From Bacteroidetes Order II. bacterium (GTDB lineage Bacteria; Bacteroidota; Rhodothermia; Rhodothermales; UBA2364): a stretch of 64,000 nucleotides of DNA. The translations under genes were made by a program, and so were the position numbers. The notes below the pieces were generated by a model. The model searched no databases. It was not told the DNA's origin and was given only the letters and a program-made list of their open reading frames with translations. The stretch lies in assembly GCA_016788705.1 (NCBI GenBank), contig JAEUSQ010000017.1, forward strand, positions 1 to 64,000, given 5' to 3'. Each line of letters begins with the position of its first letter. Within the stretch, counting starts at the first letter, position 1. Of the stretch, positions 57,171-64,000 are shown in pieces.

Positions 57171-58073
57171 TTATGGATGAACTTCAATGACATTGGTCAG
57201 GGTGCTATAACTTCCAAATATCCCTACACCACCCGCCAGATGCGTAATAGCATTGGGCATTTCTCCTGGCCCAAAACGCCCAAATTGCTGCTGCTGTTGG
57301 GATTGCGAGCGATAAAAATCCACCATGTTTTGATCTATGTTGTGTAGATTGACCCTTGTTCTACCAAAATGGGTAATAGAAATCCATAGCATGTTAATGA
57401 CAATGTTACCAGTGATATCTTTCTCATAATTGTCTTCATTAAAGAGCGGAGAAGAATAGACATGTGGTGTTTCATCCAGATTGAAGGGGTTGTTTCCGGG
57501 CTTCCAAAAGGGAACAACCCTATCCTCTTGCGCATCTAAACTTTCTGCCGAAAAAATATAATGGCACTTGGCCTCGTGTTCTTTTTTACATGGGCTAATA
57601 GTGGCTTGATAGGAAGGCGATTGTTCGTACCGAAACGTTTTCCCATTTGTATTAACCAATCTCAAAACATCCGGCACGACGGTTTCTCCTGTGATCATTT
57701 TGTTTTGTTCCAATAGCGTTACTTCAATGCGGTACTGTCTATTTGGTAGTACGGTCTTAAGGCTGCTTGTGGGAAGATACGAACCCGACACCTCGGATGA
57801 CAGGGCATAAAAAATGGTTTCCTCAATCTGACCGTTTTTATCTATCAAGTGGATCTTGACTTGGGCTTTGGGAGGAACATATGTATCGGGAAAAACGGCC
57901 TCGTGTACAAACAAGGTCTCCCTCACGGATACAGGCGGGAAAGGCGCTTCTGCCTGAAGATAGGCTTCAACAAGGGGCAGGCGTGTTTCAGATGGAGCAG
58001 CGGAATCACATCCCGAAAGGACTGCGATGGTTAGGGTCAAACACCAACGAAAAATGAAATCAAAAAATCGCAT
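57171..58073 (-). CDS. DUF4249-family lipoprotein, second copy
   Basis: Encodes 300 aa with lipobox LSGC (Cys 22). Same pattern as the copy at 43 kb: RLPLVEAYLQAEAPFPPVSV, VLPNRQYRIEVTLLEQNK, NGKTFRYEQSPSYQATISPC and a final PNAITHLAGGVGIFGS. A paired Cys (CKKEHEAKCHY) is unique to this copy. It overlaps the TonB receptor stop by 14 nt. Probably the receptor's lipoprotein partner. Confidence 0.86.
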   Translation of the reverse strand: MRFFDFIFRWCLTLTIAVLSGCDSAAPSETRLPLVEAYLQAEAPFPPVSVRETLFVHEAVFPDTYVPPKAQVKIHLIDKNGQIEETIFYALSSEVSGSYLPTSSLKTVLPNRQYRIEVTLLEQNKMITGETVVPDVLRLVNTNGKTFRYEQSPSYQATISPCKKEHEAKCHYIFSAESLDAQEDRVVPFWKPGNNPFNLDETPHVYSSPLFNEDNYEKDITGNIVINMLWISITHFGRTRVNLHNIDQNMVDFYRSQSQQQQQFGRFGPGEMPNAITHLAGGVGIFGSYSTLTNVIEVHP

Positions 58074-60258
58074 GGAACGACAGGTTAGGAATAAAAGGAA
58101 GTTGACGGACAGCTACTCTTCCGGGTTCCGTTTTTTGGATATTATAAGTGTAATACCATACATTTCGGTGGTTGTACACATTAAACAAACTACAGGTCCA
58201 TTTTTTTAAAAACCCCCACCTCGATAGGCTGCTTTTGGAGACATTAAAGTCTAACCGATGATAAGCTGGTAGGGTGCTATTGTTAAGCGCAGGAGAAAAC
58301 CAGACAGTCCCACCGATATTATTAAAGGTAGTCCCAAACGGATTGGGCAATTGGGCATAACCCGTTGGTCGGGTATAGGGCTGGCCGCTGGCCCAGGTAA
58401 AGAAGGTTCCAATTTGCCATTTCTTATTCAGGTCAAAAGCAGCATTTAGGGTAAGGTCATGTAATCGGTTATACCGTGGTTGAAAGTACCTACCGTTATT
58501 CAGGGCATCAAACCGACGAGTCGTTTGGCTTAAGACATAAGTCGCATTCCATTGTAGTCGTTCATTGGTTTTGGCGCGTATCTGAATCTCCAAACCTCTG
58601 GCTTTTCCTTCGCCCCAAACCAATAATTCGGCATAGGGTTTATTGCCTAAATCGGCCAAGAACGGATCTAAGGTAAATATCCGAGACATCTTTCGATAAT
58701 AAGCATCGAACTGAATCTCCACCTGTTTGTCGGGTCGGTATTTGGTGCCGATGGAAAATTGTTGGGTGGTAGAGGGAGATTTATCTTCGGGAAGTAACAA
58801 CCAAGCATCAAAGCCAGAGAATGCCTCATTCGACACCAAGGAGAGCCATTGGTGAGAACGGTTATACGCCACTTCGTGCTGCCATGCTCCTTGTGCTTTT
58901 TGGATGACCACACGTGGTTCTGGATAGAAATGGCCATCGGCTGTTCGGGTTGTTCGGATTCCCCATTGCACCCCGAAGCCATGTGGAAAATTTCTGTTTC
59001 GTTGGAGGTATCCCAAGAGTTGTCTTCCAGAGTGATTCGGCAGTTCAACATATATTCCGGCAAACCAATCTTGCCAAATCATATCGGTTTGGGTTGTTTT
59101 AAGACCTGCTTCCCAAGCGGCATTTGGCTGCTCCCACATCCAACTGAGTTCTGCCCCTGTTTCGTGTACGCGACTATCCCGCTTTGCACCCGTATCTCCC
59201 AATGTACCCACTGGCTTGCCATGATACCTCGATTGCGTAAGTCGGAGGCGAATCAGTTTCCCTTTTTGATATACAGTCCGGGCTTCGGCCACCTGAAGTG
59301 CATTTTTGTACCAAAGATCCAACCCTAAGCCATTTAGCAGTGACATTTTCAAGGCATCTTCGCTGGAAAAATGCGTGACGTGTACCGAGGTTTTGCGACC
59401 AATGGCTATTTTTAAGCGCAAATTCAGGTCTCTAAAGCCCAGTTTTTCCGGTATATCAGTGTTAGAATCGTTCAACAGGTTTAAAACCGGATTGAGGGTA
59501 GAGACCCTCCCGCCAAGCATCCAATGCAAACGGTTATATTTTCCTGTCGTACTTCCTTTGAAACTGAGCAGCCCCAAAGAAACCGAGGTTTCGGGTTTTC
59601 CGCCCTCTTTACTCTCTAAGGATAAGACGCTTCCCATGCGTCCCCCCAGAGAGGCAGGAGCACCACCTTTATGCAGCGTCACGGTTGAAATGGCTTCGGG
59701 ATTGAAAGCGGAAAAAAATCCAAAAAAATGACTGGGATTAAACACCGTTGCTCCATCTAAGAGGATGAGTGTTTGGTCTGGGCTTCCACCCCGGATGTAG
59801 AGACCACTCGAGAAGTCGGACGATTGCTTGACACCGGGTATCATACGCAGTGATCGGAAGATATCCGCCTCCAAAACAGTGGGCGCACCCGCCAGGTCGC
59901 TCACCTGAAGAGAATTTGTAGATAAAGGAGGGGCGAATTTATGCTTTTCCCCTGTAATGTCCACCGACCAAATGGTACTTCTTAATGCACAACGAAGGCT
60001 TTTTTCGGTATCCGACACCTTCAGAATCGTAGGTTCAAAACCAGGAAAGCTGCACACAATCTGCGTGGGTGTACCTGCAAAGAAAAATCGCCCTAAAGAG
60101 TCGGCTTGTGTAATGAACCGACCAGATGTTAGACTTATATTCGCGAAGGGGATGCTCTGGCCAGTTTCACCGTCTAAGACCACGCCATGTACATTTTGTG
60201 CTAAAAGGGTTATTGAGGAACCCCAAAGAAAAAGCACCGTGAACCGAAAAGATTTCAT
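58060..60258 (-). CDS. TonB-dependent receptor, second copy
   Basis: Encodes 732 aa. Signal peptide ends TLLAQ. A CarboxypepD_reg-like domain (about 22-90; VHGVVLDGETGQSIPFANIS) precedes the plug (SGLYIRGGSPDQTLILLDGA, nearly the same as in the 41-kb receptor) and a barrel ending in Phe (LSFHAIF). The start follows the second peptide gene by 19 nt. Because it shares a transcript with two leader peptides, a LytS kinase and a LytTR regulator, its ligand may be one of those peptides. That is inference. Confidence 0.92.
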   Translation of the reverse strand: MKSFRFTVLFLWGSSITLLAQNVHGVVLDGETGQSIPFANISLTSGRFITQADSLGRFFFAGTPTQIVCSFPGFEPTILKVSDTEKSLRCALRSTIWSVDITGEKHKFAPPLSTNSLQVSDLAGAPTVLEADIFRSLRMIPGVKQSSDFSSGLYIRGGSPDQTLILLDGATVFNPSHFFGFFSAFNPEAISTVTLHKGGAPASLGGRMGSVLSLESKEGGKPETSVSLGLLSFKGSTTGKYNRLHWMLGGRVSTLNPVLNLLNDSNTDIPEKLGFRDLNLRLKIAIGRKTSVHVTHFSSEDALKMSLLNGLGLDLWYKNALQVAEARTVYQKGKLIRLRLTQSRYHGKPVGTLGDTGAKRDSRVHETGAELSWMWEQPNAAWEAGLKTTQTDMIWQDWFAGIYVELPNHSGRQLLGYLQRNRNFPHGFGVQWGIRTTRTADGHFYPEPRVVIQKAQGAWQHEVAYNRSHQWLSLVSNEAFSGFDAWLLLPEDKSPSTTQQFSIGTKYRPDKQVEIQFDAYYRKMSRIFTLDPFLADLGNKPYAELLVWGEGKARGLEIQIRAKTNERLQWNATYVLSQTTRRFDALNNGRYFQPRYNRLHDLTLNAAFDLNKKWQIGTFFTWASGQPYTRPTGYAQLPNPFGTTFNNIGGTVWFSPALNNSTLPAYHRLDFNVSKSSLSRWGFLKKWTCSLFNVYNHRNVWYYTYNIQKTEPGRVAVRQLPFIPNLSFHAIF

Positions 60259-60277
60259 TTCAGGAGAGGGTTAAATA

Positions 60278-60592
60278 TCAGGAAGTTGGATTGAATAAGT
60301 TGCCCAATACCGATCCTAAATTGATTTCGCCTTTATACGAACGAAACAGTTTAAAGGGATTTGGGAACAACTCCTTCAACATGACCCCGCTAATGGCTTT
60401 CACATGTGGTCTAAGCGCACCCCAGTTTCGGATAAAAAACCCAATAGGGGGCTTCACGCGGTAGGTAAATTTTGAAGGGTCACTTAGGTTTAAGTGAATG
60501 CCTTTCCGGTCTAGTTGAAAGTGAATGCCACCCTTGATCTCGCTCGCTTCTATTTCGGTAAGGGCATTTTGCTGAAAAGAGTTAATTTTCAT
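60278..60592 (-). CDS. Double-glycine-leader peptide precursor B
   Basis: Encodes 104 aa from ATG 60592; a longer frame from 60667 lacks a leader-like start. Leader: MKINSFQQNALTEIEASEIKGG, with GG at 21-22, of the type cut by C39-peptidase transporters. The predicted mature part (82 aa) begins IHFQLDRKGIHLNL and is basic with Phe/Pro-rich segments. It lines up with precursor A over its whole length (G-G-x-x-x-Q-x-x-x-K-G-[IV]-x-L). No Cys. Bacteriocin-like or signalling peptide; no known family recognised. Confidence 0.72.
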   Translation of the reverse strand: MKINSFQQNALTEIEASEIKGGIHFQLDRKGIHLNLSDPSKFTYRVKPPIGFFIRNWGALRPHVKAISGVMLKELFPNPFKLFRSYKGEINLGSVLGNLFNPTS

Positions 60593-60676
60593 GACTTTGT
60601 TGTTTGAGATACTAAAGCCCTCTATCCTTAGGGGACAAAGGGCTGTCACACCGTGCAGATTAACCATGTAAAATGC

Positions 60677-60940
60677 TTATTTTTTGAACAGTGAGAACAA
60701 GTTTTTGAAGATGCTATTGGTTCCAAAGAGTCCGGTTGAGTTCAGCGTATTCCGGAAATTGCGGATATCTTGAATAGAAAACCGGATGGCATCCCCAATG
60801 CCAAATTGCAAACTACCAGTTTGATTCCAGTCCAACTGCACCCCTTTTCCAGTAAACTGAACCAAAAGACCACCTTTTACATCGTGGGCTTGTTCATCGG
60901 AAATGGCAAACTCTTGAAGGTTGTGGGTATTGTTTTTCAT
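60677..60940 (-). CDS. Double-glycine-leader peptide precursor A
   Basis: Encodes 87 aa. Leader MKNNTHNLQEFAISDEQAHD ends VKGG at 21-24. Mature part (63 aa) begins LLVQFTGKGVQLDW and ends with a hydrophobic/basic SIFKNLFSLFKK, which looks amphipathic. Homologous to precursor B, 84 bp downstream. It is the first gene of a minus-strand operon and has LytTR-type repeats upstream. No ABC peptidase transporter is found in the window, so export would rely on one elsewhere. Confidence 0.72.
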   Translation of the reverse strand: MKNNTHNLQEFAISDEQAHDVKGGLLVQFTGKGVQLDWNQTGSLQFGIGDAIRFSIQDIRNFRNTLNSTGLFGTNSIFKNLFSLFKK

Positions 60941-61012
60941 GTTTCTAATTGGTTATTAATCGTGCCTACTCTTGCGGATTTTCGGCTATCTCCTGTATTT
61001 GCCTCCTATGAT

Positions 61013-61065
61013 ACCTACCTGAGGCCAAGAGATTACCCCCGAAAGAAGGCTTTCAATCAGTAGGT
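61013..61065. repeat. Inverted repeat in the peptide-operon leader
   Basis: ACCTACCTGA at 61013-61022 can pair with TCAGTAGGT at 61057-61065, with one bulged C. On the plus strand it is followed by T7. On the minus strand it lies in the presumed 5' leader of the peptide mRNA and could fold there. Confidence 0.4.
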
Positions 61066-61072
61066 CTTTTTT

Positions 61073-61101
61073 TGCAACGAAGAAAGGAAAAAGTGCAACG
61101 A
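61073..61101 (-). promoter_or_regulatory. Candidate LytTR binding direct repeats
   Basis: TCGTTGCA occurs twice on the minus strand (61101-61094 and 61080-61073), starts exactly 21 bp apart, separated by 13 bp. LytTR regulators are known to bind paired direct repeats of about 9 bp spaced 12-13 bp, with a GTT core. Here the GTT core is kept but the outer bases fit the published consensus only partly. They are 133 bp upstream of precursor A. Confidence 0.5.
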
Positions 61102-61117
61102 GAACCAGAATTTTCGG

Positions 61118-61155
61118 CAATACCCATTTTAAGAAACAATACCCATTTTAAGAAA
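61118..61155. repeat. Perfect 19-bp tandem duplication
   Basis: CAATACCCATTTTAAGAAA occurs twice in a row. The second copy spans the stop codon of the upstream LytTR gene, so it looks like a recent local duplication at the gene's 3' end. Confidence 0.8.
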
Positions 61156-61879
61156 GTTGCCCTTCGGGTTCTATTTTTAGCTGTTCTAGAAAGCGCGTTC
61201 TGAACTTTTGCCCAACGGGTAGGGTCTTTTTGGAGATTACTACTTCCGTCTTACTAAAGGATTTGATCTTTTCTATTGAAATCGCGTAAGACTTATGAAT
61301 CTGTATAAATCTATTTTCAGGAAGTAACTTAAACAACTGATTAAATGATAAACGAATAATCAACTTACTCTTAGTTAAATGTACGATTAAGAATTCCTTT
61401 GACGACTCAATATATTCAATGTCATTCAAGTATATTTTATGTAGCTTTCTATCACTCCTTAGCCAAAAAAAATCATTTTCTATCATTACTTCATTATTAA
61501 TATTACTTTGCCACTGTATCATTTCAACGGCTTTATTTACCGCTTGTGCAAATCTTTCAAAAGATGCTGGCTTAAGGATATAATCTACCAAATTAAACGT
61601 ATAGCCTTTCAGAGCATATTCATCATAGGCCGTTATGACAATCACTTGTGGCCGTTTATGCATAAAATTTAACAATTCAAAGCCATCATATCCGGGCATC
61701 CTAATATCTAAGAAGAGCAATTCAACCTCCTTAAAAATACGTTCTTTTTGAAATGCTTCAGGGTTTTCAAATGAACCAATCAGTTCTAATTGATGCGGAA
61801 GCATAGCAATGTATTGACACAACAAATGGCGTGCAGGCGCTTCGTCATCTAAGACAGCGCAAGTTACAGGGCGGTTCAT
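61148..61879 (-). CDS. LytTR response regulator, first of two
   Basis: Encodes 243 aa. Receiver with Asp 11-Asp 12, phospho-acceptor Asp 58 (LLFLDIRMPG) and Lys in YILKPASF. LytTR domain at about 135-235 (DIEYIESSKEFLIVHLTKSK, then LLPENRFIQIHKSYAIS). It lies just upstream of the peptide operon in the same orientation, with the 21-bp-spaced repeats between them. No kinase is directly beside it, so the LytS kinase at 56-57 kb may phosphorylate both regulators. That is inference. Confidence 0.92.
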   Translation of the reverse strand: MNRPVTCAVLDDEAPARHLLCQYIAMLPHQLELIGSFENPEAFQKERIFKEVELLFLDIRMPGYDGFELLNFMHKRPQVIVITAYDEYALKGYTFNLVDYILKPASFERFAQAVNKAVEMIQWQSNINNEVMIENDFFWLRSDRKLHKIYLNDIEYIESSKEFLIVHLTKSKLIIRLSFNQLFKLLPENRFIQIHKSYAISIEKIKSFSKTEVVISKKTLPVGQKFRTRFLEQLKIEPEGQLS

Positions 61880-62127
61880 ACAAGCAGACTTTTATCAAAA
61901 AAATGGCGGTGATTCAATAAACCTCTACTCAAACATTTTGTTTCTCTGGACAACTTTAGGTTGCTTTTTTAAAACGGATTATTTTTCAATTTTAAATTGT
62001 TTTTCCAAGACAAATATGCACTTCGTTTAATAAAAACACCACTTCATTGAATATCGCCCCCTTGAGTGACAGTAGGGTATGCCGTTTGTACATGATCACC
62101 AACATGTTTAACCATACCCAATGTATT

Positions 62128-64000
62128 ATGTATTTACTTACCCCCAGTCGAGTCCGCAAAGTCCAAATTAGATCGCCTTTTCAGATTTCAACCTTGCCTA
62201 TTCTATTTTTTTTCATTGGTTTAGGCCAGGTTTATGGACAGGTGACGGGAGCAGTTTTCCGGGACTTTGACGGCAATGGAACCCGTGGTACCAATGAACC
62301 GTTGGTCTCGGGCGTAACCGTAACGGCCTATGGCACCTCTGGCACTTCATGTGGTACAGCCACAACGTCTGGAAATACTGCACCCAACTACACCTTAACA
62401 GGATGTGGCACAGGTGCGGTTCGGGTAGAGTTTGTATTGCCAAGCACTGGAAGATGCGTCAACTCTGGTGTTGATTATGCTTCTCTGAGTGGCACCACCT
62501 ACGGAACATCCATTCAGTTTGTCAATGGGAACAGCACCAATGTCAACTTTGGGGTATATAATCCCGCTAATTACAATACGGGGGCTGCAAATACCAACGT
62601 TGTGATTCCAGTGCACACCAACGGTAACCCCTTGCTTAGTGGGACTTCCCAGAGTGACGATTGGATTGTCGGCTTTCCCTACAACAATACGGGCACCACT
62701 ACCCCCGCACAGCGCCTGAATGGGGCAACCGTGGGCGCCACTTGGGGCACAGCCTATAGCAAGCAGGCAGAAAAAATATTTACTTCTGCCTTTATCAAAA
62801 GGCATGTAGGATTAGGGGTTTTGGGCAGTGGTGGTATTTATGCCCTTTCTCCCACAGCATCTTCTTTTACCCCGTCCAACTTTTTTGACTTCGATAGCCC
62901 CACGAATGCATTATTGTCCACACCTTCAACGGTTTCGGCTGCCCCCACACGATGCGCTTCTGGCTGCCCTGCATATGGAGCCGGCACTTCGTTCAATATT
63001 GTCTCCAATGCCGAAGCCACGTATCTCGGATCAACGGACCCGTTAACTGGGCAACCCCTTGGCTTGGGAGTAGTCGGAACGAATGCCCAGCGGGGTTTAT
63101 TGGCAGATAAAACCCAGCCCAGCCGCGATCCCGCAGCCATGGATCAAGTGGGTAAAGTAGGGTTGGGTGATTTAGACATCAGCGATGACGGACGTTTTCT
63201 TTTTGCAGCCAACTTGTATGACCGAAAAATCTATCGCCTGACCTTAAACGATCCACAAAACCCCACACATGTCACAGACATTGCCAGCTACGCGCTACCC
63301 AGTGTAACCGTAACCAATGGTGTATTGAGGCCCTTTGCACTCAAATTTTATCGGGATAAACTTTATGTGGGCGCTGTTGCCACTGGCGAGAACGTAACCG
63401 ACGATAGCAACAGTAATTTATTTGCTTATGTATTTCAATTAGATACCCCCACGGCAAGTGCGACATTCCAATCCACACCAATCATTACCCATCAACTAAA
63501 TTATAACCGAGGTACACCCAATAGTGGGGCCAGCTATACGGGGCAGGATCGTTGGTATCCATGGTCTAAGAATGCCTATGACTTTTTTGGTATTGCACGT
63601 CCCTCACCAATGCTTACTGGCCTTGACTTTACCGATAGGGGTGATATGATGTTAGCCTTTACCGACCGCTTTGGCCACCAATATGGTCATCAGAATTATC
63701 GTTTTTTGGGTAATCCTGGATATAGCGACTTAGTAACGTCGCAAATAGCGGGAGATCTAATTATTGCCGGAATTAATTGCTCGACGAATACCTTCACAAT
63801 GGAAAGCAATGGAAGTTTTACGTCCAATGGGCAATCATTATCCGGTGGAACAGCGAATGGCCAAGGTCCTGGTAACGGTGAGTTTTTCAATGGAGAGAAC
63901 CAAAACACAACCCATACCGAGACCTCCCAAGGCGCTATTGGTGTTTTGTTTGGACAAGCCCAAGTTATGCTCACCAACATGAACCCAACTACCAGTATTT
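62128..64000 (+). CDS. SdrD_B/propeller surface protein, 3' end outside window
   Basis: At least 624 aa, open at the window end. ATGs at 62092 and 62104 are also in frame; 62128 gives a signal peptide closest to the mature start (LPILFFFIGLGQVYGQ). The SdrD_B module VFRDFDGNGTRGTNEPLVSG opens the mature part, then the same propeller-like region as the 1188-aa protein at the left edge (VGLGDLDISDDGRFLFAANL, RPFALKFYRDKLYVG). The two are paralogues, so this gene probably continues with repeat modules and a DUF11 end. It is divergent from the LytTR gene; the 250-bp AT-rich gap would hold both promoters. Confidence 0.85.
   Translation, partial: MYLLTPSRVRKVQIRSPFQISTLPILFFFIGLGQVYGQVTGAVFRDFDGNGTRGTNEPLVSGVTVTAYGTSGTSCGTATTSGNTAPNYTLTGCGTGAVRVEFVLPSTGRCVNSGVDYASLSGTTYGTSIQFVNGNSTNVNFGVYNPANYNTGAANTNVVIPVHTNGNPLLSGTSQSDDWIVGFPYNNTGTTTPAQRLNGATVGATWGTAYSKQAEKIFTSAFIKRHVGLGVLGSGGIYALSPTASSFTPSNFFDFDSPTNALLSTPSTVSAAPTRCASGCPAYGAGTSFNIVSNAEATYLGSTDPLTGQPLGLGVVGTNAQRGLLADKTQPSRDPAAMDQVGKVGLGDLDISDDGRFLFAANLYDRKIYRLTLNDPQNPTHVTDIASYALPSVTVTNGVLRPFALKFYRDKLYVGAVATGENVTDDSNSNLFAYVFQLDTPTASATFQSTPIITHQLNYNRGTPNSGASYTGQDRWYPWSKNAYDFFGIARPSPMLTGLDFTDRGDMMLAFTDRFGHQYGHQNYRFLGNPGYSDLVTSQIAGDLIIAGINCSTNTFTMESNGSFTSNGQSLSGGTANGQGPGNGEFFNGENQNTTHTETSQGAIGVLFGQAQVMLTNMNPTTSI

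Noticed and set aside
60278-60667. Longer reading of peptide B starting at 60667
   Set aside because: The extra residues are not leader-like; the ATG at 60592 gives a standard double-glycine leader that matches peptide A.

Overview
The window looks like a chromosome segment of a Bacteroidota-type bacterium, or of the neighbouring Rhodothermota/Balneolota lineages. The evidence is: TonB-dependent receptor plus DUF4249 lipoprotein pairs, LytTR two-component systems, DUF11/SdrD_B-like secreted proteins, many lipoproteins with clear lipoboxes, few Shine-Dalgarno sites, and tight ATGA-overlapping gene pairs. No phage, transposase, rRNA operon or CRISPR array was seen. One tRNA-Leu(CAA) is present. 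The exact genus cannot be read from the sequence.

Left part (1-20 kb): two paralogous large secreted proteins with SdrD_B/DUF11-type repeats face away from an ECF sigma factor / Ser-Thr kinase-TPR pair. Next come a frameshifted secreted protein, an rsmD-HDAC-like operon, a GH5 glycosidase lipoprotein and a PepSY-like protein. A metal-related cluster follows (DUF2946-like protein, truncated FAD protein, COG0523 GTPase, lipoprotein, DUF3299 protein) that contains two copies of a 62-64 bp inverted-repeat element.

Middle (20-39 kb): a histidine kinase / response regulator / lipoprotein operon; a class V aminotransferase and glycosyltransferase; and psd-pssA-purS-clpS. Next is a cell-envelope operon in which two DUF3662-like/FHA proteins flank a 1221-aa FtsW-transpeptidase fusion and an apparent 27-aa membrane microprotein. 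A double-DPBB RlpA-SPOR protein, tRNA-Leu, another response regulator, rsfS and a LytR_C protein follow.

Right part (39-64 kb): a first TonB receptor/DUF4249 pair; a decayed gene; a Ras-like GTPase / PAS-cyclase-like / histidine kinase operon; lpdA, a NupC-type transporter, an epimerase, rof and recX; and an S9 peptidase. The last block is the most unusual. On the minus strand it runs: LytTR regulator, two double-glycine-leader peptide precursors, TonB receptor, DUF4249 lipoprotein, LytS-type kinase, second LytTR regulator. Direct repeats with a 21-bp period, the geometry expected for LytTR binding, lie upstream of the peptide genes. I read this as a candidate peptide secretion, sensing or uptake system. 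The window ends inside a third SdrD_B-like surface protein, paralogous to the pair at the left edge.
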